From the NCBI RefSeq assembly GCF_000425565.1, contig NZ_KE384397.1:27752-91751 (forward strand): a stretch of 64,000 nucleotides of DNA. The letters are read 5' to 3'. The position numbers were made by a program, and so were the translations under genes. The DNA comes from Tepidiphilus margaritifer DSM 15129 (GTDB lineage Bacteria; Pseudomonadota; Gammaproteobacteria; Burkholderiales; Rhodocyclaceae). The notes under the pieces are model-generated. The model saw only the letters and a list, made by a program, of their open reading frames with translations, searched no databases and was not told the origin of the DNA. This document shows, piece by piece, positions 51,643 to 62,229 of the stretch; position 1 is the stretch's first letter; every line of letters begins with the position of its first letter.

Positions 51643-53636
51643 ACTGGCTACGCCGCATTCCGTTTCGCATCCAAATCCTGCTGGCCGCGGGTACCGTCCT
51701 CATCATCATCGTCGCCGGATTCACCTATGCCCATTGGCGGGCCCTCGACGAAGCCCTGTTACGTGCCGCCGAGCGCGAGGCCCTGCACTACACACGCCAG
51801 CTCGACACCCTCGCCCGCCAGGCTCTACTCACGCACGACTACGAGCAGTTGCAGGATCGGCTGCAGGCCCTGCTGGGCGGAGAGACCGTCGCGTTCGCCG
51901 TCGTCCTCGACGAAGACGGCCGACCGGTGGCCTCCTACGGCTGGCAAGATTCCACGCAAGCTCTCCCTCCTCATGGTGCTCAACTCGAATGGCATGGGCG
52001 GCCCGTACGCGTATGGTATCATTCCGTCGCCAGTACGGCAGGAGGAGAACCCATCTCGTTCGGTAGCCTCGTGCTGGGCATCTCGCTCACCCCCTTGGAA
52101 ACGGGTCGCGAACGGCTCATCCTCAGCACCGCCCTGCTCCTGCTCTTCTCCCTCGCCTTGGGTGGCGTGCTGCTCGACGGCGTGGCACGGCGGCTCGCAC
52201 GACGGCTCGTCGCCCTGGCCGAATTGAGCCAGACGCTCGCCGCGGGCGATCTCTCGCGCCGCGCCGAGGTGAGCGGCAGCGACGAAGTGAGCGTGCTCGC
52301 GCAGAGTCTCAACGCGCTCGCCGACGCCGTAGCCGCAAGGATCGACGAGCTGCGCCACCGCATCGAATACGACGCGCTCACCGGCCTGCACAGCCGCATC
52401 TATTTCGACGAGGCGCTCGACAACCTCCTGCAACGCTACGAACCGGGGCGAATCTGGGTCTGCGCCATCGATCTCGATCATTTCGCCGCCGTCAATGACA
52501 GCTGCGGCCACGAGGCGGGGGACCGTGTCCTGCGCGACGTCGCCCGCCTCATGGAAGAGATCATTCCCCCGCGCGTCGAACAGGCCGTGCTCGCGCACCA
52601 CGATGCCGACGAATTCGCCGCCTGCTGGGTGGGGACGAGCGAGGATGCACCCAACGAGGCGCTCGCGCGCGAGATCGGCGCCAAGATCCTGGCCCACCCC
52701 ATCACCGACAACGGCCTCAACCTGACGGTGGCCGCGAGCATCGGACTCGTACGCGCCGACCGCGTCCCCTCCACCGTGGCCGACCTGAAGATCGCCGCCG
52801 ACATCGCCAGCTACGTCGCCAAGCAGCTCGGCGGCAACCGCGTCGTCAATTACCTCCCCACCCATCCCTGGGTGGAGCGGCGCCGCCGTGAGATCGAGCT
52901 GCTGCCGGTGCTCCTCAACGCCATCCGCACCGAGGCGTTCGAACCCTGGGTGCAGCGCATCGTTCCCGTGGGCGAAGGCCGGCTGCACGCCGAGATCCTC
53001 ATGCGGCTGGTCACCGAGCGAGGGGAACGGCTCACGCCGGGCGTATTCCTCTCCGCCGCCGAACGCTTTCAGCTCATGCCGCGCATTGACCGCATCGTGG
53101 TGCGCAAGGTGATGGCAGACCTGGGGCGGCGGCTCGCCGAGAATCGCCCGTGGCCGGCCGACGTCATCAGCCTCAACGTCTCGGGGCAGACCTTGTCGGA
53201 CGAAGGCTGGGTCGAGTATCTCGAAGCCCTGCTCCGCGAACATGGCATCCCGCCAGAGCGCCTGGTCTTCGAGATCACCGAGAGCACCGTGATCGAGCAG
53301 ACCGAAGTGGCGGTGGCCTTCATCACGCGGATGCGCGGCCTGGGCGCGGCGATCGCGCTCGACGATTTCGGCTCGGGCACCTCTTCCTTCGGCTATCTGC
53401 GCCGTTTCACCGCCGACTATATCAAGGCCGACGGCCAATTCGTGCGCCACGTGCACGAGCGGCGCGAAGACCGGGTGATCGTGCAGACCATGGTGAGCCT
53501 GGCGCGGCTCATGCGCATGGCCACCATCGCCGAATTCGTGGAAAACGACGCCATCATCGCCACGCTGCGCGAGCTGGGCGTGGACTATCTGCAGGGCTAC
53601 GCGGTGCACAAACCCCAGCCGCTCTCCGAGCTCTGA
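51639..53636 (+). CDS. Membrane GGDEF-EAL protein, likely c-di-GMP phosphodiesterase
   Basis: A 665-residue inner-membrane protein. Segment 1 is at about 8-28, a periplasmic domain at 30-155, segment 2 at about 160-180, then a HAMP region (LARRLVALAELSQTLAAGDL) to about 240. The GGDEF domain (243-400) has the signature replaced by DADEF at 322-326, so cyclase activity is unlikely. The EAL domain (420-655) keeps Glu452 (EIL), Asn513, Glu545, Asp575-Asp576 (ALDDFGSG), Lys596, Glu632/Glu635 and Gln652 (LQGY). It should hydrolyse c-di-GMP, with the GGDEF part regulatory. The PhnD-like gene just upstream likely gives its periplasmic signal. Confidence 0.9.
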   Translation: MNWLRRIPFRIQILLAAGTVLIIIVAGFTYAHWRALDEALLRAAEREALHYTRQLDTLARQALLTHDYEQLQDRLQALLGGETVAFAVVLDEDGRPVASYGWQDSTQALPPHGAQLEWHGRPVRVWYHSVASTAGGEPISFGSLVLGISLTPLETGRERLILSTALLLLFSLALGGVLLDGVARRLARRLVALAELSQTLAAGDLSRRAEVSGSDEVSVLAQSLNALADAVAARIDELRHRIEYDALTGLHSRIYFDEALDNLLQRYEPGRIWVCAIDLDHFAAVNDSCGHEAGDRVLRDVARLMEEIIPPRVEQAVLAHHDADEFAACWVGTSEDAPNEALAREIGAKILAHPITDNGLNLTVAASIGLVRADRVPSTVADLKIAADIASYVAKQLGGNRVVNYLPTHPWVERRRREIELLPVLLNAIRTEAFEPWVQRIVPVGEGRLHAEILMRLVTERGERLTPGVFLSAAERFQLMPRIDRIVVRKVMADLGRRLAENRPWPADVISLNVSGQTLSDEGWVEYLEALLREHGIPPERLVFEITESTVIEQTEVAVAFITRMRGLGAAIALDDFGSGTSSFGYLRRFTADYIKADGQFVRHVHERREDRVIVQTMVSLARLMRMATIAEFVENDAIIATLRELGVDYLQGYAVHKPQPLSEL

Positions 53637-53653
53637 AGGGTGGCGTGAATGAA

Positions 53654-54298
53654 CTACGGCGCCAGACGCTGGCGAACCCACCCCCCGGCGCCGTCGGGAC
53701 GGTAGGCGATGCGATCGTGCAGGCGCGAGGGACGGCCCTGCCAGAATTCCCAGTAATCCGGAATCAGCCGGAATCCGCCCCAATGTGGCGGGCGCGGCGG
53801 ATTGAGGCCGAACTTGAGCCCATAGCGGGCGACTCGCTCCACGATGTCGGCGCGCGAGGCGATCGGCTGGCTCTGCTCGCTCGCCCAGGCGCCGAGGCGA
53901 GCCGCCAGAGGGCGCTGGGCGAAGTAGGCGTCCGACTCCTCGGGCGAGACCTTCTCGACCCGACCCTCGATGCGCACCACCCGTTCCAGATCGGGCCAGA
54001 AGAACTGCAGGGCGGCGAAGGGATGGTGCTCCAGCTCGCGCCCCTTGCGGCTGAGATAGTTCGTGTACCACACGAGGCCGCGCTCGTCGGCCTCCTTGAG
54101 AAGCACGGGGCGCGTCGACGGGCGGCAGCGCTCATCTACCGTGGCCACGGTCATGGCATTCGGCTCCGGCACGCCGGCGTCGATCGCCTCCTCGAGCCAG
54201 GCGCGAAACTGCATCAAGGGATCCGGATGGATGCGATCCTCGTCGAGCGTATCGCGGTCGTGTTCGCGGCGCACGTGGCGCAGATCGATGCGCGTCAT
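53654..54298 (-). CDS. pdxH: Pyridoxine/pyridoxamine 5'-phosphate oxidase PdxH
   Basis: A 214-residue FMN oxidase that makes pyridoxal 5'-phosphate. Family blocks: [60 protein letters not shown] and the C-terminal signature [19 protein letters not shown]. Length is normal. It lies 11 bases downstream of comM on the same strand and is convergent with the GGDEF-EAL gene. Confidence 0.96.
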   Translation of the reverse strand: MTRIDLRHVRREHDRDTLDEDRIHPDPLMQFRAWLEEAIDAGVPEPNAMTVATVDERCRPSTRPVLLKEADERGLVWYTNYLSRKGRELEHHPFAALQFFWPDLERVVRIEGRVEKVSPEESDAYFAQRPLAARLGAWASEQSQPIASRADIVERVARYGLKFGLNPPRPPHWGGFRLIPDYWEFWQGRPSRLHDRIAYRPDGAGGWVRQRLAP

Positions 54299-54309
54299 GG
54301 TGTTTCCCT

Positions 54310-55806
54310 TTAGAACGGCAGCCGGCGCAGCTGCACGGCCTCGGCCACGTGCGCCGGCTCGATCGTCTCATGGCCCGCCAGATCGGCGATGGTACGCGCC
54401 AAGCGCAGGATGCGGTGATAGGCCCGCGCCGAGAGATCGAGCCGGGTGATCGCCCGCCCGAGCAAGGCCAGCGCCGGCTCGCCCGCCCTGCCGTGCGTTT
54501 CCAGTTCGCTGCCGGAGAGCCGCGCATTCTCCTTGCCTTGGCGCGCCAGTTGCCGCTCACGCGCTGCGAGCACCCGAGCGCGCACTTGCGCCGAAGACTC
54601 CCCCGGCGCGGCCGCGGCGAGCGTCTCCGGCAGCAGGCGCGGCACTTCCACCCACAGGTCGATGCGGTCGAGCAGGGGCCCGGAGAGCTTGGCGTGGTAG
54701 CGCTCGATCTGCGCCGGCGTGCAGCGGCAACGCCCGGACGGATCGCCCAGGTAGCCACAGGGGCAAGGATTCATCGCCGCCACGAGCTGGAAGCGAGCAG
54801 GGTATTCCACCCGCTCCTTCACCCGCGCCACCGCCACCCGCCCCGTTTCGAGCGGCTCGCGCAACGCCTCCAGCACCCGGCGCTCGAATTCGGGCAATTC
54901 GTCGAGAAAGAGCACACCGCCGTGCGCGAGCGAGATCTCGCCGGGTCGCACCGCCCCGCCGCTGCCCACCCCGCCGACGATGGCCGCGGGCGAAGCGCTG
55001 TGGTGCGGCGCGCGAAAAGGACGCACCCGCCAGCGTTGCGGCGTGAAACGCCCGTCGCTCGACCACACCGCCGCGGTCTCGATCGCCTCTTCTTCCGTCA
55101 TCGGCGGCAAAATCCCCGGCAGACGCTGCGCCAGCATCGACTTGCCGGTACCCGGCGGTCCGTAGAGGAGCAGAGAATGTCCGCCAGCCGCGGCGATCTC
55201 CAGCGCCCGCCGCGCCCCCGCCTGCCCCTTGACCTCGGCAAGGTCCGGCCACGCGGAGCCTGCCGTCTCTGCCATCGGCTCGGGCGGCGCCGGCAGGCGT
55301 CCGTCGCGCAGCCAGGCGACGAGCTCGGCAAGCGATGCCACCGCCACCGTCTCCGCCCCGACTCGCAACGCCTCATGGGCGTTCGCGCGAGGCACCACCA
55401 CGCGTCGGCCCTCGCGCCGCGCCGCCAGGGCCGCGGCCAGCACGCCGCGCACCGGCCGCACGCTCGCGTCCAACCCCAGCTCGCCGTGGAATTCGTGATC
55501 GGTGAGCGCCGTGGGCGGCACCTGACCGCTTGCCGCGAGCAAGCCCACCGCGATGGGCAGATCGAACCGTCCGCCGCTCTTGGGCAGATCGGCCGGGGCG
55601 AGATTGACCGTGATGCGCCGCGGCGGAAACTCCAGCCCGGCGGTGAGGATCGCAGCACGCACGCGCTCACGCGCCTCGCGCACCTCGGCATCGGGCAAAC
55701 CCACGAGGTTGAACGCGGGCAAGCCGTTGGCCAGATGCACCTCCACCGCCACCCGCGCCGTCTCGACGCCAGTGGCCGCACGCGTGAGCACCGTGGCGAG
55801 GTTCAT
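54310..55806 (-). CDS. comM: YifB/ComM-family magnesium chelatase-like ATPase
   Basis: A 498-residue protein with an N-terminal Lon-like domain ([20 protein letters not shown]) and an AAA+ domain (Walker [54 protein letters not shown] with Walker B). ComM is a hexameric helicase that drives branch migration during natural transformation. It overlaps tyrS by 4 bases at its start. Presence of comM fits a cell able to take up DNA, in line with the mosaic window. Confidence 0.94.
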   Translation of the reverse strand: MNLATVLTRAATGVETARVAVEVHLANGLPAFNLVGLPDAEVREARERVRAAILTAGLEFPPRRITVNLAPADLPKSGGRFDLPIAVGLLAASGQVPPTALTDHEFHGELGLDASVRPVRGVLAAALAARREGRRVVVPRANAHEALRVGAETVAVASLAELVAWLRDGRLPAPPEPMAETAGSAWPDLAEVKGQAGARRALEIAAAGGHSLLLYGPPGTGKSMLAQRLPGILPPMTEEEAIETAAVWSSDGRFTPQRWRVRPFRAPHHSASPAAIVGGVGSGGAVRPGEISLAHGGVLFLDELPEFERRVLEALREPLETGRVAVARVKERVEYPARFQLVAAMNPCPCGYLGDPSGRCRCTPAQIERYHAKLSGPLLDRIDLWVEVPRLLPETLAAAAPGESSAQVRARVLAARERQLARQGKENARLSGSELETHGRAGEPALALLGRAITRLDLSARAYHRILRLARTIADLAGHETIEPAHVAEAVQLRRLPF

Positions 55807-57065
55807 CCCCAGACGATCAGACAGTGGTTTTTCTTGCCGCGCTGCAGCACCGTGTAGCGGCCGAAGCGCCGGTCGGAGTCGCCGATCACCGCGTCCAGCG
55901 CCGTGACTTTCACGCCATTGACCGCCACCGCGCCGCTACCGATGAAGGTACGCGCCTCGCTCTTCGACTTCGCCAGCCCCGCGGCCACGAGCGCATCCAC
56001 CAGGCCGCTCTGCTCGCGCGACAAGGCCGCCGTGGGCATGCCATCGAGCGCGAGCTGGGCGTAATCTTCTTCCGTGAGCGCCTCGAGCGAGCCGGAGAAG
56101 AGCGCCGCGCTGATGCGCTCGGCCGCGCGCAGGGCCTCGCTGCCATGCACCAGCCGCGTCACTTCCTCGGCGAGTATCCGCTGCGCTTGCGGCTTGTCGC
56201 GCCGCCGGTCTTCCTCTTCGATCGCCGCGATCGCCTCGACCGACAGGAAGGTGAAGTAGCGCAGGAATTTGTAGACGTCGGCGTCGGCCGTGTTGAGCCA
56301 GAACTGATAGAACTTGTAGGGTGAGGTCTTGCGCGGGTCGAGCCACACTGCGCCGGATTCGGTCTTGCCGAACTTCGTGCCGTCGGCCTTGGTCACCAGC
56401 GGCAGCGTCAGCCCATAGACTTCGGCACGGCACAAGCGCCGTACCAGGTCTATCCCGGCGGTGATGTTGCCCCACTGATCCGAGCCGCCGATCTGCAACA
56501 GGCAACCATGGCGGCGGTAGAGCTCGACGAAATCGTAGGCCTGCAGGAGGCTATAGGCAAACTCGGTGAAGGAAATCCCCACCTCGTCGCGCGCCAGGCG
56601 CTGCTGCACCGATTCCTTTTTGATCATGGCGTTGACCGAGAAATGCTTGCCGACCTCGCGCAGGAAGTCGAGCACGTTCATGCGGCCGAACCAGTCGTAG
56701 TTGTTCGCCAGGATCGCGGGATTGCCGCCCTCGAAAGAGAGGAAGGGTTCGAGCTGGCGCTGGATGCGCTCGCTCCATTGCGCCACCACGTCGAGCGAAT
56801 TGAGTTTGCGCTCGTTGGCCTTGAAACTCGGATCGCCGATCATGCCGGTCGCCCCGCCCACCAGCGCAATGGGCCGGTGCCCCGCCTGCTGGAATCGGCG
56901 CAGCACCAGCACCGGCACGAGGTGCCCCAGATGCAGGCTGTCGGCGGTCGGGTCGAAACCGCAGTAGAGCGTGATTTGACCTTCCTGCAGGCGCTGCTGC
57001 AGCGCCGAAAAATCGGTCGTCTGCGCGATCAGTCCGCGCGCGCGCAAATCCTCCAATACGTCCAT
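55803..57065 (-). CDS. tyrS: Tyrosyl-tRNA synthetase
   Basis: A 420-residue class I synthetase. The HIGH-type motif is in [20 protein letters not shown], tyrosine recognition in [10 protein letters not shown], the KMSKS-type loop is [16 protein letters not shown], and a C-terminal S4 RNA-binding domain follows ([20 protein letters not shown]). The KFGKT loop marks the TyrRS-S type of E. coli style. It is followed with overlap by comM. Confidence 0.97.
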   Translation of the reverse strand: MDVLEDLRARGLIAQTTDFSALQQRLQEGQITLYCGFDPTADSLHLGHLVPVLVLRRFQQAGHRPIALVGGATGMIGDPSFKANERKLNSLDVVAQWSERIQRQLEPFLSFEGGNPAILANNYDWFGRMNVLDFLREVGKHFSVNAMIKKESVQQRLARDEVGISFTEFAYSLLQAYDFVELYRRHGCLLQIGGSDQWGNITAGIDLVRRLCRAEVYGLTLPLVTKADGTKFGKTESGAVWLDPRKTSPYKFYQFWLNTADADVYKFLRYFTFLSVEAIAAIEEEDRRRDKPQAQRILAEEVTRLVHGSEALRAAERISAALFSGSLEALTEEDYAQLALDGMPTAALSREQSGLVDALVAAGLAKSKSEARTFIGSGAVAVNGVKVTALDAVIGDSDRRFGRYTVLQRGKKNHCLIVWG

Positions 57066-57151
57066 CGATTCGGATCCTCGTCGCCGGCAGGACGATTCGC
57101 CCCGCCCCGTTCATGGGAAAAATTGGATTTTCCCACGAAAGCGGGCCCCCG

Positions 57152-57787
57152 TCAGCCGCGGCGCAGCTGGGCGATCAGCCGGTCGACTTCCTTGAGCGCC
57201 GCCTCGTGGCTGCCCGTGAGCGAGGCGGACGTGAGATAGCGCCCTCCCACCGCCAGGGTCGGCACCCCGTCGATCTTGTAGGCGCGGGCACGCGCATCGG
57301 CCTCCTTCACGCGCGTCTCCACGCCGAAAGAGGTCCAGGCATCGTAGACCGCCTTGCCGTCGCCGCCGTTTTCCTGCACCCAGGCGCGTGCGCCGTCGCG
57401 ATCATAGACGAGACGGCGCTCGTCCTGCACTGCCGCGAAGATCTTCGGATGCAACGCCTCGAGCTGACCGGTTGCATCGAGCGAGAAATGCAACCGCGCC
57501 AGTCCTGCGAGCGCCCCCTGCCCCCAGATCACGGGCGAGCGATGAAACGCCACATCCCCACCCAAGGTCTTCTTCCATCCTTCCACCAGCGGATCGAGAT
57601 GCCGGCAATGCGGACAGCCATAATGGAAAAATTCGATCACCTCGATTTTGCCGGGAATGGTTGGCTGGGCCGGGGAGAGCTCCACGTACGTCTTGCCCTC
57701 CTGGGCCTGCACACTGCCTGCCCCAGCCAAGGCCAGTAGGCCCAGGGTCTGAAGAAACCGCCTGCGGTCGATACCTTCTGTCTTCAT
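57152..57787 (-). CDS. dsbA: Thiol:disulfide interchange protein DsbA
   Basis: A 211-residue periplasmic thiol oxidase. The active site is Cys58-Pro-His-Cys61 in IEFFHYGCPHCRHLDPLV, and the cis-proline loop is IDGVPTLAVGGRYLTSAS. The signal peptide carries twin arginines (DRRRFLQTLGLLALAGAG), matching the Tat pattern more than the usual Sec or SRP signals of DsbA. It lies in a row with a SPOR-domain gene and argS upstream. Confidence 0.94.
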   Translation of the reverse strand: MKTEGIDRRRFLQTLGLLALAGAGSVQAQEGKTYVELSPAQPTIPGKIEVIEFFHYGCPHCRHLDPLVEGWKKTLGGDVAFHRSPVIWGQGALAGLARLHFSLDATGQLEALHPKIFAAVQDERRLVYDRDGARAWVQENGGDGKAVYDAWTSFGVETRVKEADARARAYKIDGVPTLAVGGRYLTSASLTGSHEAALKEVDRLIAQLRRG

Positions 57788-57802
57788 CGTCCTCGTCGCT
57801 CC

Positions 57803-58429
57803 TCATTTGACCAGCGTCGGGGCATAGCCCGCCGCCAACAGCCGGGCCCGCGCCGCCTGAGCTTCGTCCTGACTGGCGTAGGGGCCGGTGCGCACCCGGT
57901 AGAGCGTACGACCATCGGGCATCCGGGCCGGTTCCACCGTGGAAGGAATCCCAGCCAACGCCAGCTCGGCGCGCACTCGGCTCGCCTCTTTCTCGGTGGC
58001 GAAAGCCCCTACTTGCCAGTAGAGCCGCTCCGTGCCTTGCGGTTTCGGCGGTTCGGAAGCTTTCGGCGGCTCGGGCGCGATGGCGGCGACCTGCGGCGTC
58101 ACCGGAGGCGTCGGCACCACGGTGGTCGGCTGCGGTGGCGTTTTGGCGTCGGTCGTCTTCGGCGGCTCGGCGGGTTTCTGGGTTTTCCCGTCGTTGCCGT
58201 TCCACCCTTCGGGCAAGACTTTGTAGAAATCGAACTTCGTCTCGGCCGGCGTCGTGCCCGCCGGGGTTCCCTGGTTTTTTTCCGCCGGCGTCTGGCCAGG
58301 GAACGGGGCATTGCGGGTAAACCACCACGCGATCCCGAAAGCGAGGATCGCGCCCAGCGCCAAGCCGAGGAGGATGCCGAGCAGCGTCCCGCCCCACTCT
58401 TTTCCTACCCTACGGCAAACGCGCATCAT
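57803..58429 (-). CDS. SPOR-domain cell-division protein (FtsN-like)
   Basis: A 208-residue bitopic membrane protein: short cytoplasmic start, membrane segment LLGILLGLALGAILAFGIAW (about 15-35), a proline-rich periplasmic linker (TPPQPTTVVPTPPVTPQ) and a C-terminal SPOR domain (YWQVGAFATEKEASRVRAEL, RVRTGPYASQDEAQAARARL) that binds denuded peptidoglycan at the septum. The layout is that of FtsN-like proteins in the argS neighbourhood of many betaproteobacteria. It follows argS by 7 bases. Confidence 0.9.
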   Translation of the reverse strand: MMRVCRRVGKEWGGTLLGILLGLALGAILAFGIAWWFTRNAPFPGQTPAEKNQGTPAGTTPAETKFDFYKVLPEGWNGNDGKTQKPAEPPKTTDAKTPPQPTTVVPTPPVTPQVAAIAPEPPKASEPPKPQGTERLYWQVGAFATEKEASRVRAELALAGIPSTVEPARMPDGRTLYRVRTGPYASQDEAQAARARLLAAGYAPTLVK

Positions 58430-58436
58430 CGTCCCC

Positions 58437-60224
58437 TCACATCGACTCTGGCGCCGAGACCCCGAGCAGCCCCAAACCCGTGGCCAACACCGTTTTCACC
58501 GCCGCCGCGAGCGCCAGCCGCGCCAGACGCAATGGCTCTTCTTCCACCAGGATACGCTCGGCGTTGTACCAGGCGTGGAAGTCTGATGCCAGATCCTTCA
58601 GATAGAACGCGATGTGGTGCGGTGCACGCTCACTGGCCGCCGTCTGCACCACCTCGGGAAATGCCTGCAAGCGCACGCACAGATCGAGCGCCGCATCGCT
58701 CGTGAGCAAGGACGCGTCCGCTTCGCGCAAATCCTCGATCGTCCCGCCCCACTCGCGCAACACCGAGCAGATGCGCGCGTGCGCATACTGCACGTAATAG
58801 ACGGGGTTCTCGTTCGACTGTTTCTTGGCCAGATCGAGGTCGAAATCCAGGTGCTGGTCGCATTTGCGCAGCACGTAGAAGAAACGGCAGGCGTCGTTGC
58901 CCACCTCGGCGCGCAACTGGCGCAGCGTGACGAACTCGCCTGCGCGCGTCGACATCGACACCTTCTCGCCATTGCGATAGAGCACGGCGAACTGCACCAG
59001 CGCCACCTCGAACTTCTCCGGATCGAGCCCCAGCGCCTGGATCGCCGCGCGCACGCGCGGGATGTAGCCGTGGTGATCCGCCCCCCAGATGTCGATCATC
59101 AGATCGTAGCCGCGTTCGTACTTATTCCAATGGTACGCGATGTCGGAGGCGAAATAGGTGTAACTACCGTTTTCACGGCGCACCACGCGATCCTTGTCGT
59201 CGCCGAAGTCGGTGGAGCGAAACCACCAGGCGCCGTCCTGCTCGTAGAGATAGCCGCGCTGCTTCAGGGTCTCCACCGCGCGCTCGACCATCCCCGTGTC
59301 GTAGAGGCTCTTCTCCGAGAACCAGCGGTCGAACCGCACCCCGAACTCGGCCAGATCGTCACGGCAGTCGCCCAACTGCTCGGCGAGCGCGAACTCGTGG
59401 ATCCAGGCGTAATCCTCGCCCAACAGGCGCTTGGCGTTGGCGATGAGCTGATCGAGGTGCCGCTCGCGCTGCTCCACGGCCTGCGGGTCGGTGCGCTCGG
59501 GATCGGGTTCGCCCGGCGTACCCGCCAGCACGTCCTCGGCGCGCACCCTGGCGAAGCGATCGCCATGGCGCTCGGCAATGGTGGCTGCCATGTCGATGAC
59601 GTAGCGCCCCTGATAGGCGTTGCTCGGGAAGGGGACGCGGATGCCGAAACGCTCGAGATAGCGCAGCCAGGTGGAGAGCGCGAGGATGTCCATCTGCCGG
59701 CCGGCGTCGTTCACGTAGTACTCGCGCTCGACGGTGTGGCCAGCAAAGGCGAGCACGTCCGAGAGCGCCGCCCCGTAGGCCGCCCCGCGCCCGTGGCCGA
59801 CGTGCAGCGGCCCGGTGGGGTTGGCCGAGACGAATTCCACCAGGATGCGCCGCCCGGTGGATTCCCCCGCCCCGTAGCGCACCCCGCGCGCGAGCACCTG
59901 CGGCACCACTGCGTTCTTCGCCGCCGGCGCGAGCGTGAAATTGATGAAGCCGGGACCGGCCACCTCCACCTTGGCTACCCAAGGGTGCGGCGTGATCTCA
60001 CGAACGATCTCCTGGGCGAGCTCGCGCGGATTGCGCTTGATCTGGCGGGCGAACTGCAAGGCAATGTTGCTTGCCCAGTCGCCATGGCTCGCCGCTTTCG
60101 GGCGTTCGAGCGTGAGCGGCAGATGCGCGTATTGCGGCACGACCGCCATCAGCGCCTGGCGCAACAGCGCGGCGAGCAGCACCTTGGGGTCGGACACGGA
60201 CAGGGAGGGATCTTGGCTCATCAT
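58437..60224 (-). CDS. argS: Arginyl-tRNA synthetase
   Basis: A 595-residue class I synthetase. The N-terminal additional domain is at about 1-120, the HIGH-type motif in VSANPTGPLHVGHGRGAAYG, the catalytic core carries DIWGADHHGYIPRVRAAIQA, MSTRAGEFVTLRQL stands near the KMSKS position, and a DALR anticodon-binding domain begins at about 470 (NPVYYVQYAHARICSVLRE). The start is taken at the first of two ATGs. It is divergent from ubiB and first in the argS-SPOR-dsbA row. Confidence 0.96.
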   Translation of the reverse strand: MMSQDPSLSVSDPKVLLAALLRQALMAVVPQYAHLPLTLERPKAASHGDWASNIALQFARQIKRNPRELAQEIVREITPHPWVAKVEVAGPGFINFTLAPAAKNAVVPQVLARGVRYGAGESTGRRILVEFVSANPTGPLHVGHGRGAAYGAALSDVLAFAGHTVEREYYVNDAGRQMDILALSTWLRYLERFGIRVPFPSNAYQGRYVIDMAATIAERHGDRFARVRAEDVLAGTPGEPDPERTDPQAVEQRERHLDQLIANAKRLLGEDYAWIHEFALAEQLGDCRDDLAEFGVRFDRWFSEKSLYDTGMVERAVETLKQRGYLYEQDGAWWFRSTDFGDDKDRVVRRENGSYTYFASDIAYHWNKYERGYDLMIDIWGADHHGYIPRVRAAIQALGLDPEKFEVALVQFAVLYRNGEKVSMSTRAGEFVTLRQLRAEVGNDACRFFYVLRKCDQHLDFDLDLAKKQSNENPVYYVQYAHARICSVLREWGGTIEDLREADASLLTSDAALDLCVRLQAFPEVVQTAASERAPHHIAFYLKDLASDFHAWYNAERILVEEEPLRLARLALAAAVKTVLATGLGLLGVSAPESM

Positions 60225-60305
60225 GACTCGGTTCTGCGATCGTCAAACTGCAATTATAGCCCTCCCCTCTGCCCGAAACGTGCCGATTTGCGCTAATCTT
60301 GGACG

Positions 60306-61859
60306 TTGGCCAACCCGTGGAACGTCGCCGCCGTGCGCCTGCTGCGCCTGACTCGCATCTTCTGGATCGTCTATGCCTACGCGCTCGACGAGATCGTTGC
60401 CCAAGCCGACACTTCGGGGCGTTTGACGCGCTGGTGGCGCCGGCTCTTCTTCTGGCGACGCAGCGCCGTGCCCCGCGGCGTGCGCCTGCGCCGGGCGCTC
60501 GAATCGCTCGGGCCGATCTTCGTCAAGTTCGGCCAGATGCTCTCCACCCGCCGCGACCTCATCCCGCCCGACATCGCCGACGAGCTCGCCCTCCTGCAGG
60601 ATCGCGTCCCCCCCTTCCCGAGCGAACAGGCCCGCGCGCTGCTGGAAGCGCACTACGGCAAGCCGCTGGAGGCCGTGTTCGCCCGCTTCGAGCGCGACCC
60701 CGTGGCCTCGGCCTCGGTGGCGCAGGTGCATTTCGCCGAACTCTTCGACGGCACGCAGGTCGCCGTCAAGATTCTGCGCCCGGGCATCGCCCCGGTGATC
60801 GAACACGACCTCGCCCTGATGGACACCGCCGCGCGGCTCCTCGAAGCGCTGTGGCCCGAGAGCCGGCGGCTCAAGCCGCGCGAAGTGGTGGCGGAATTCG
60901 CCAAATCGCTGCACGACGAGCTCGACCTCATCCGCGAGGCAGCCAACTGCTCACAGCTGCGGCGCAACTTCGCCGGCAGCGACATGCTGCTCGTGCCCGA
61001 AGTCTATTGGGACTATTGCGGGCGCGAAGTGATGGTGATGCAGCGCATGGTCGGCACTCCGATCTCCCAGATCGAGACGCTGCGCGCCAAAGGGATCGAC
61101 CTCAAACGCCTCTCGGCCATGGGCGTGGAAATCTTCTTCACCCAAGTCTTCCGCGACGGTTTCTTCCACGCCGACATGCATCCCGGCAACATCCTCGTGG
61201 CCGACGACGGCCGCTACATCGCGCTCGATTTCGGCATCGTCGGCACCCTCGCCGACGAAGACAAGAACTACCTCGCGCAGAACTTCCTCGCCTTCTTCAA
61301 GCGCGACTACCGGCGAGTGGCCATCGCTCACCTCGAGGCCGGCTGGGTGCCGCCGCACGTGCGCGTCGACGAATTCGAAGGCGCGATCCGCGCCGTGTGC
61401 GAACCCATCTTCGACCGCCCCCTCAAGGACATCTCCTTCGGCAAGACCCTGCTGCGCCTCTTCCAGACCGCCCGCCGTTTCGAAATGGAAGTGCAGCCCC
61501 AGCTCGTGCTGCTGCAAAAAACGCTGCTGAACATCGAAGGTCTGGGCCGCCAGCTCGACCCCGAGCTCGACCTGTGGCAAACGGCCAAACCCTTCCTCGA
61601 GCGCTGGATGAGCGAGCAGGTCGGCTGGCGGGCGCTACGCCGCCAGCTCGAAGAAGAAGCCCCCCAATGGGCGAAGATCCTGCCGCAGCTGCCGCGCCTC
61701 GTCCACCGCGACCTCAGCGAGCGCCTGGCCGAGCGCGAACGGGAAAAACTGCGCGAGCGCCGCGCCGAACGCGAAGCGGCCAGCCGCCGCCGCGAGCGGC
61801 TCGTGTGGGCGTTGCTCTGGGCGACGGCGTTTGCCGCGGGGTGGTGGTGGGGGCGGTGA
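60306..61859 (+). CDS. ubiB: UbiB/ABC1 family atypical kinase
   Basis: A 517-residue UbiB-family protein needed for ubiquinone synthesis; an atypical kinase fold with ATPase activity. The KxGQ motif is in [20 protein letters not shown], the A-rich loop region in [20 protein letters not shown], and [11 protein letters not shown] with [18 protein letters not shown] forms the catalytic and metal loops. A C-terminal basic helix and a membrane anchor ([13 protein letters not shown]) follow. The start is TTG at 60306, or GTG at 60333 ([14 protein letters not shown]), which matches the family opening better; neither has a strong ribosome site. Confidence 0.93.
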   Translation: MANPWNVAAVRLLRLTRIFWIVYAYALDEIVAQADTSGRLTRWWRRLFFWRRSAVPRGVRLRRALESLGPIFVKFGQMLSTRRDLIPPDIADELALLQDRVPPFPSEQARALLEAHYGKPLEAVFARFERDPVASASVAQVHFAELFDGTQVAVKILRPGIAPVIEHDLALMDTAARLLEALWPESRRLKPREVVAEFAKSLHDELDLIREAANCSQLRRNFAGSDMLLVPEVYWDYCGREVMVMQRMVGTPISQIETLRAKGIDLKRLSAMGVEIFFTQVFRDGFFHADMHPGNILVADDGRYIALDFGIVGTLADEDKNYLAQNFLAFFKRDYRRVAIAHLEAGWVPPHVRVDEFEGAIRAVCEPIFDRPLKDISFGKTLLRLFQTARRFEMEVQPQLVLLQKTLLNIEGLGRQLDPELDLWQTAKPFLERWMSEQVGWRALRRQLEEEAPQWAKILPQLPRLVHRDLSERLAEREREKLRERRAEREAASRRRERLVWALLWATAFAAGWWWGR

Positions 61860-61932
61860 TGTCGTTGTTTCAACCTGAGGAAGCAGCAAAGCCCTTGCTG
61901 CATTGCAGCCTTCAGATAAGATATAATTGATC

Positions 61933-62229
61933 ATGGCTGAGCGCAAAATCATCGACGAAAGTTTCACGCTCTCGCGCAAACGCGGCAATGGCATCTTGCG
62001 CCGGGAAGTCTGGGTCGATGAAGAGGGGCGGGTCGTGCGCTACAACCTTGCGTACATCAATCATGCCCTCTTTGCGGGCGACCATGGGCGCGTACTCGGC
62101 TATGACAATGCCCATGGCTACCACCACCGCCATTATTTCGGCACCGTCGAGCCCATCCACTTCGTCAGTTTCACAGACATCGAGGCTCGCTTCGAGCAAG
62201 ACTGGCTCGCTTTGGGAATCAAGACATGA
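61933..62229 (+). CDS. TumE-type toxin (DUF6516)
   Basis: A 98-residue protein of the toxin family named TumE in toxin-antitoxin annotation: SFTLSRKRGNGILRREVWVD, VVRYNLAYINHALFAGDHGR, then YDNAHGYHHRHYFG and a C-terminal FEQDWLALG. The histidine-rich centre could be catalytic; activity has not been defined as far as I know. The start at 61933 is an ATG two codons after a TTG. Its stop overlaps the downstream HTH gene (ATGA), the usual toxin-first order for this pair. Confidence 0.78.
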   Translation: MAERKIIDESFTLSRKRGNGILRREVWVDEEGRVVRYNLAYINHALFAGDHGRVLGYDNAHGYHHRHYFGTVEPIHFVSFTDIEARFEQDWLALGIKT

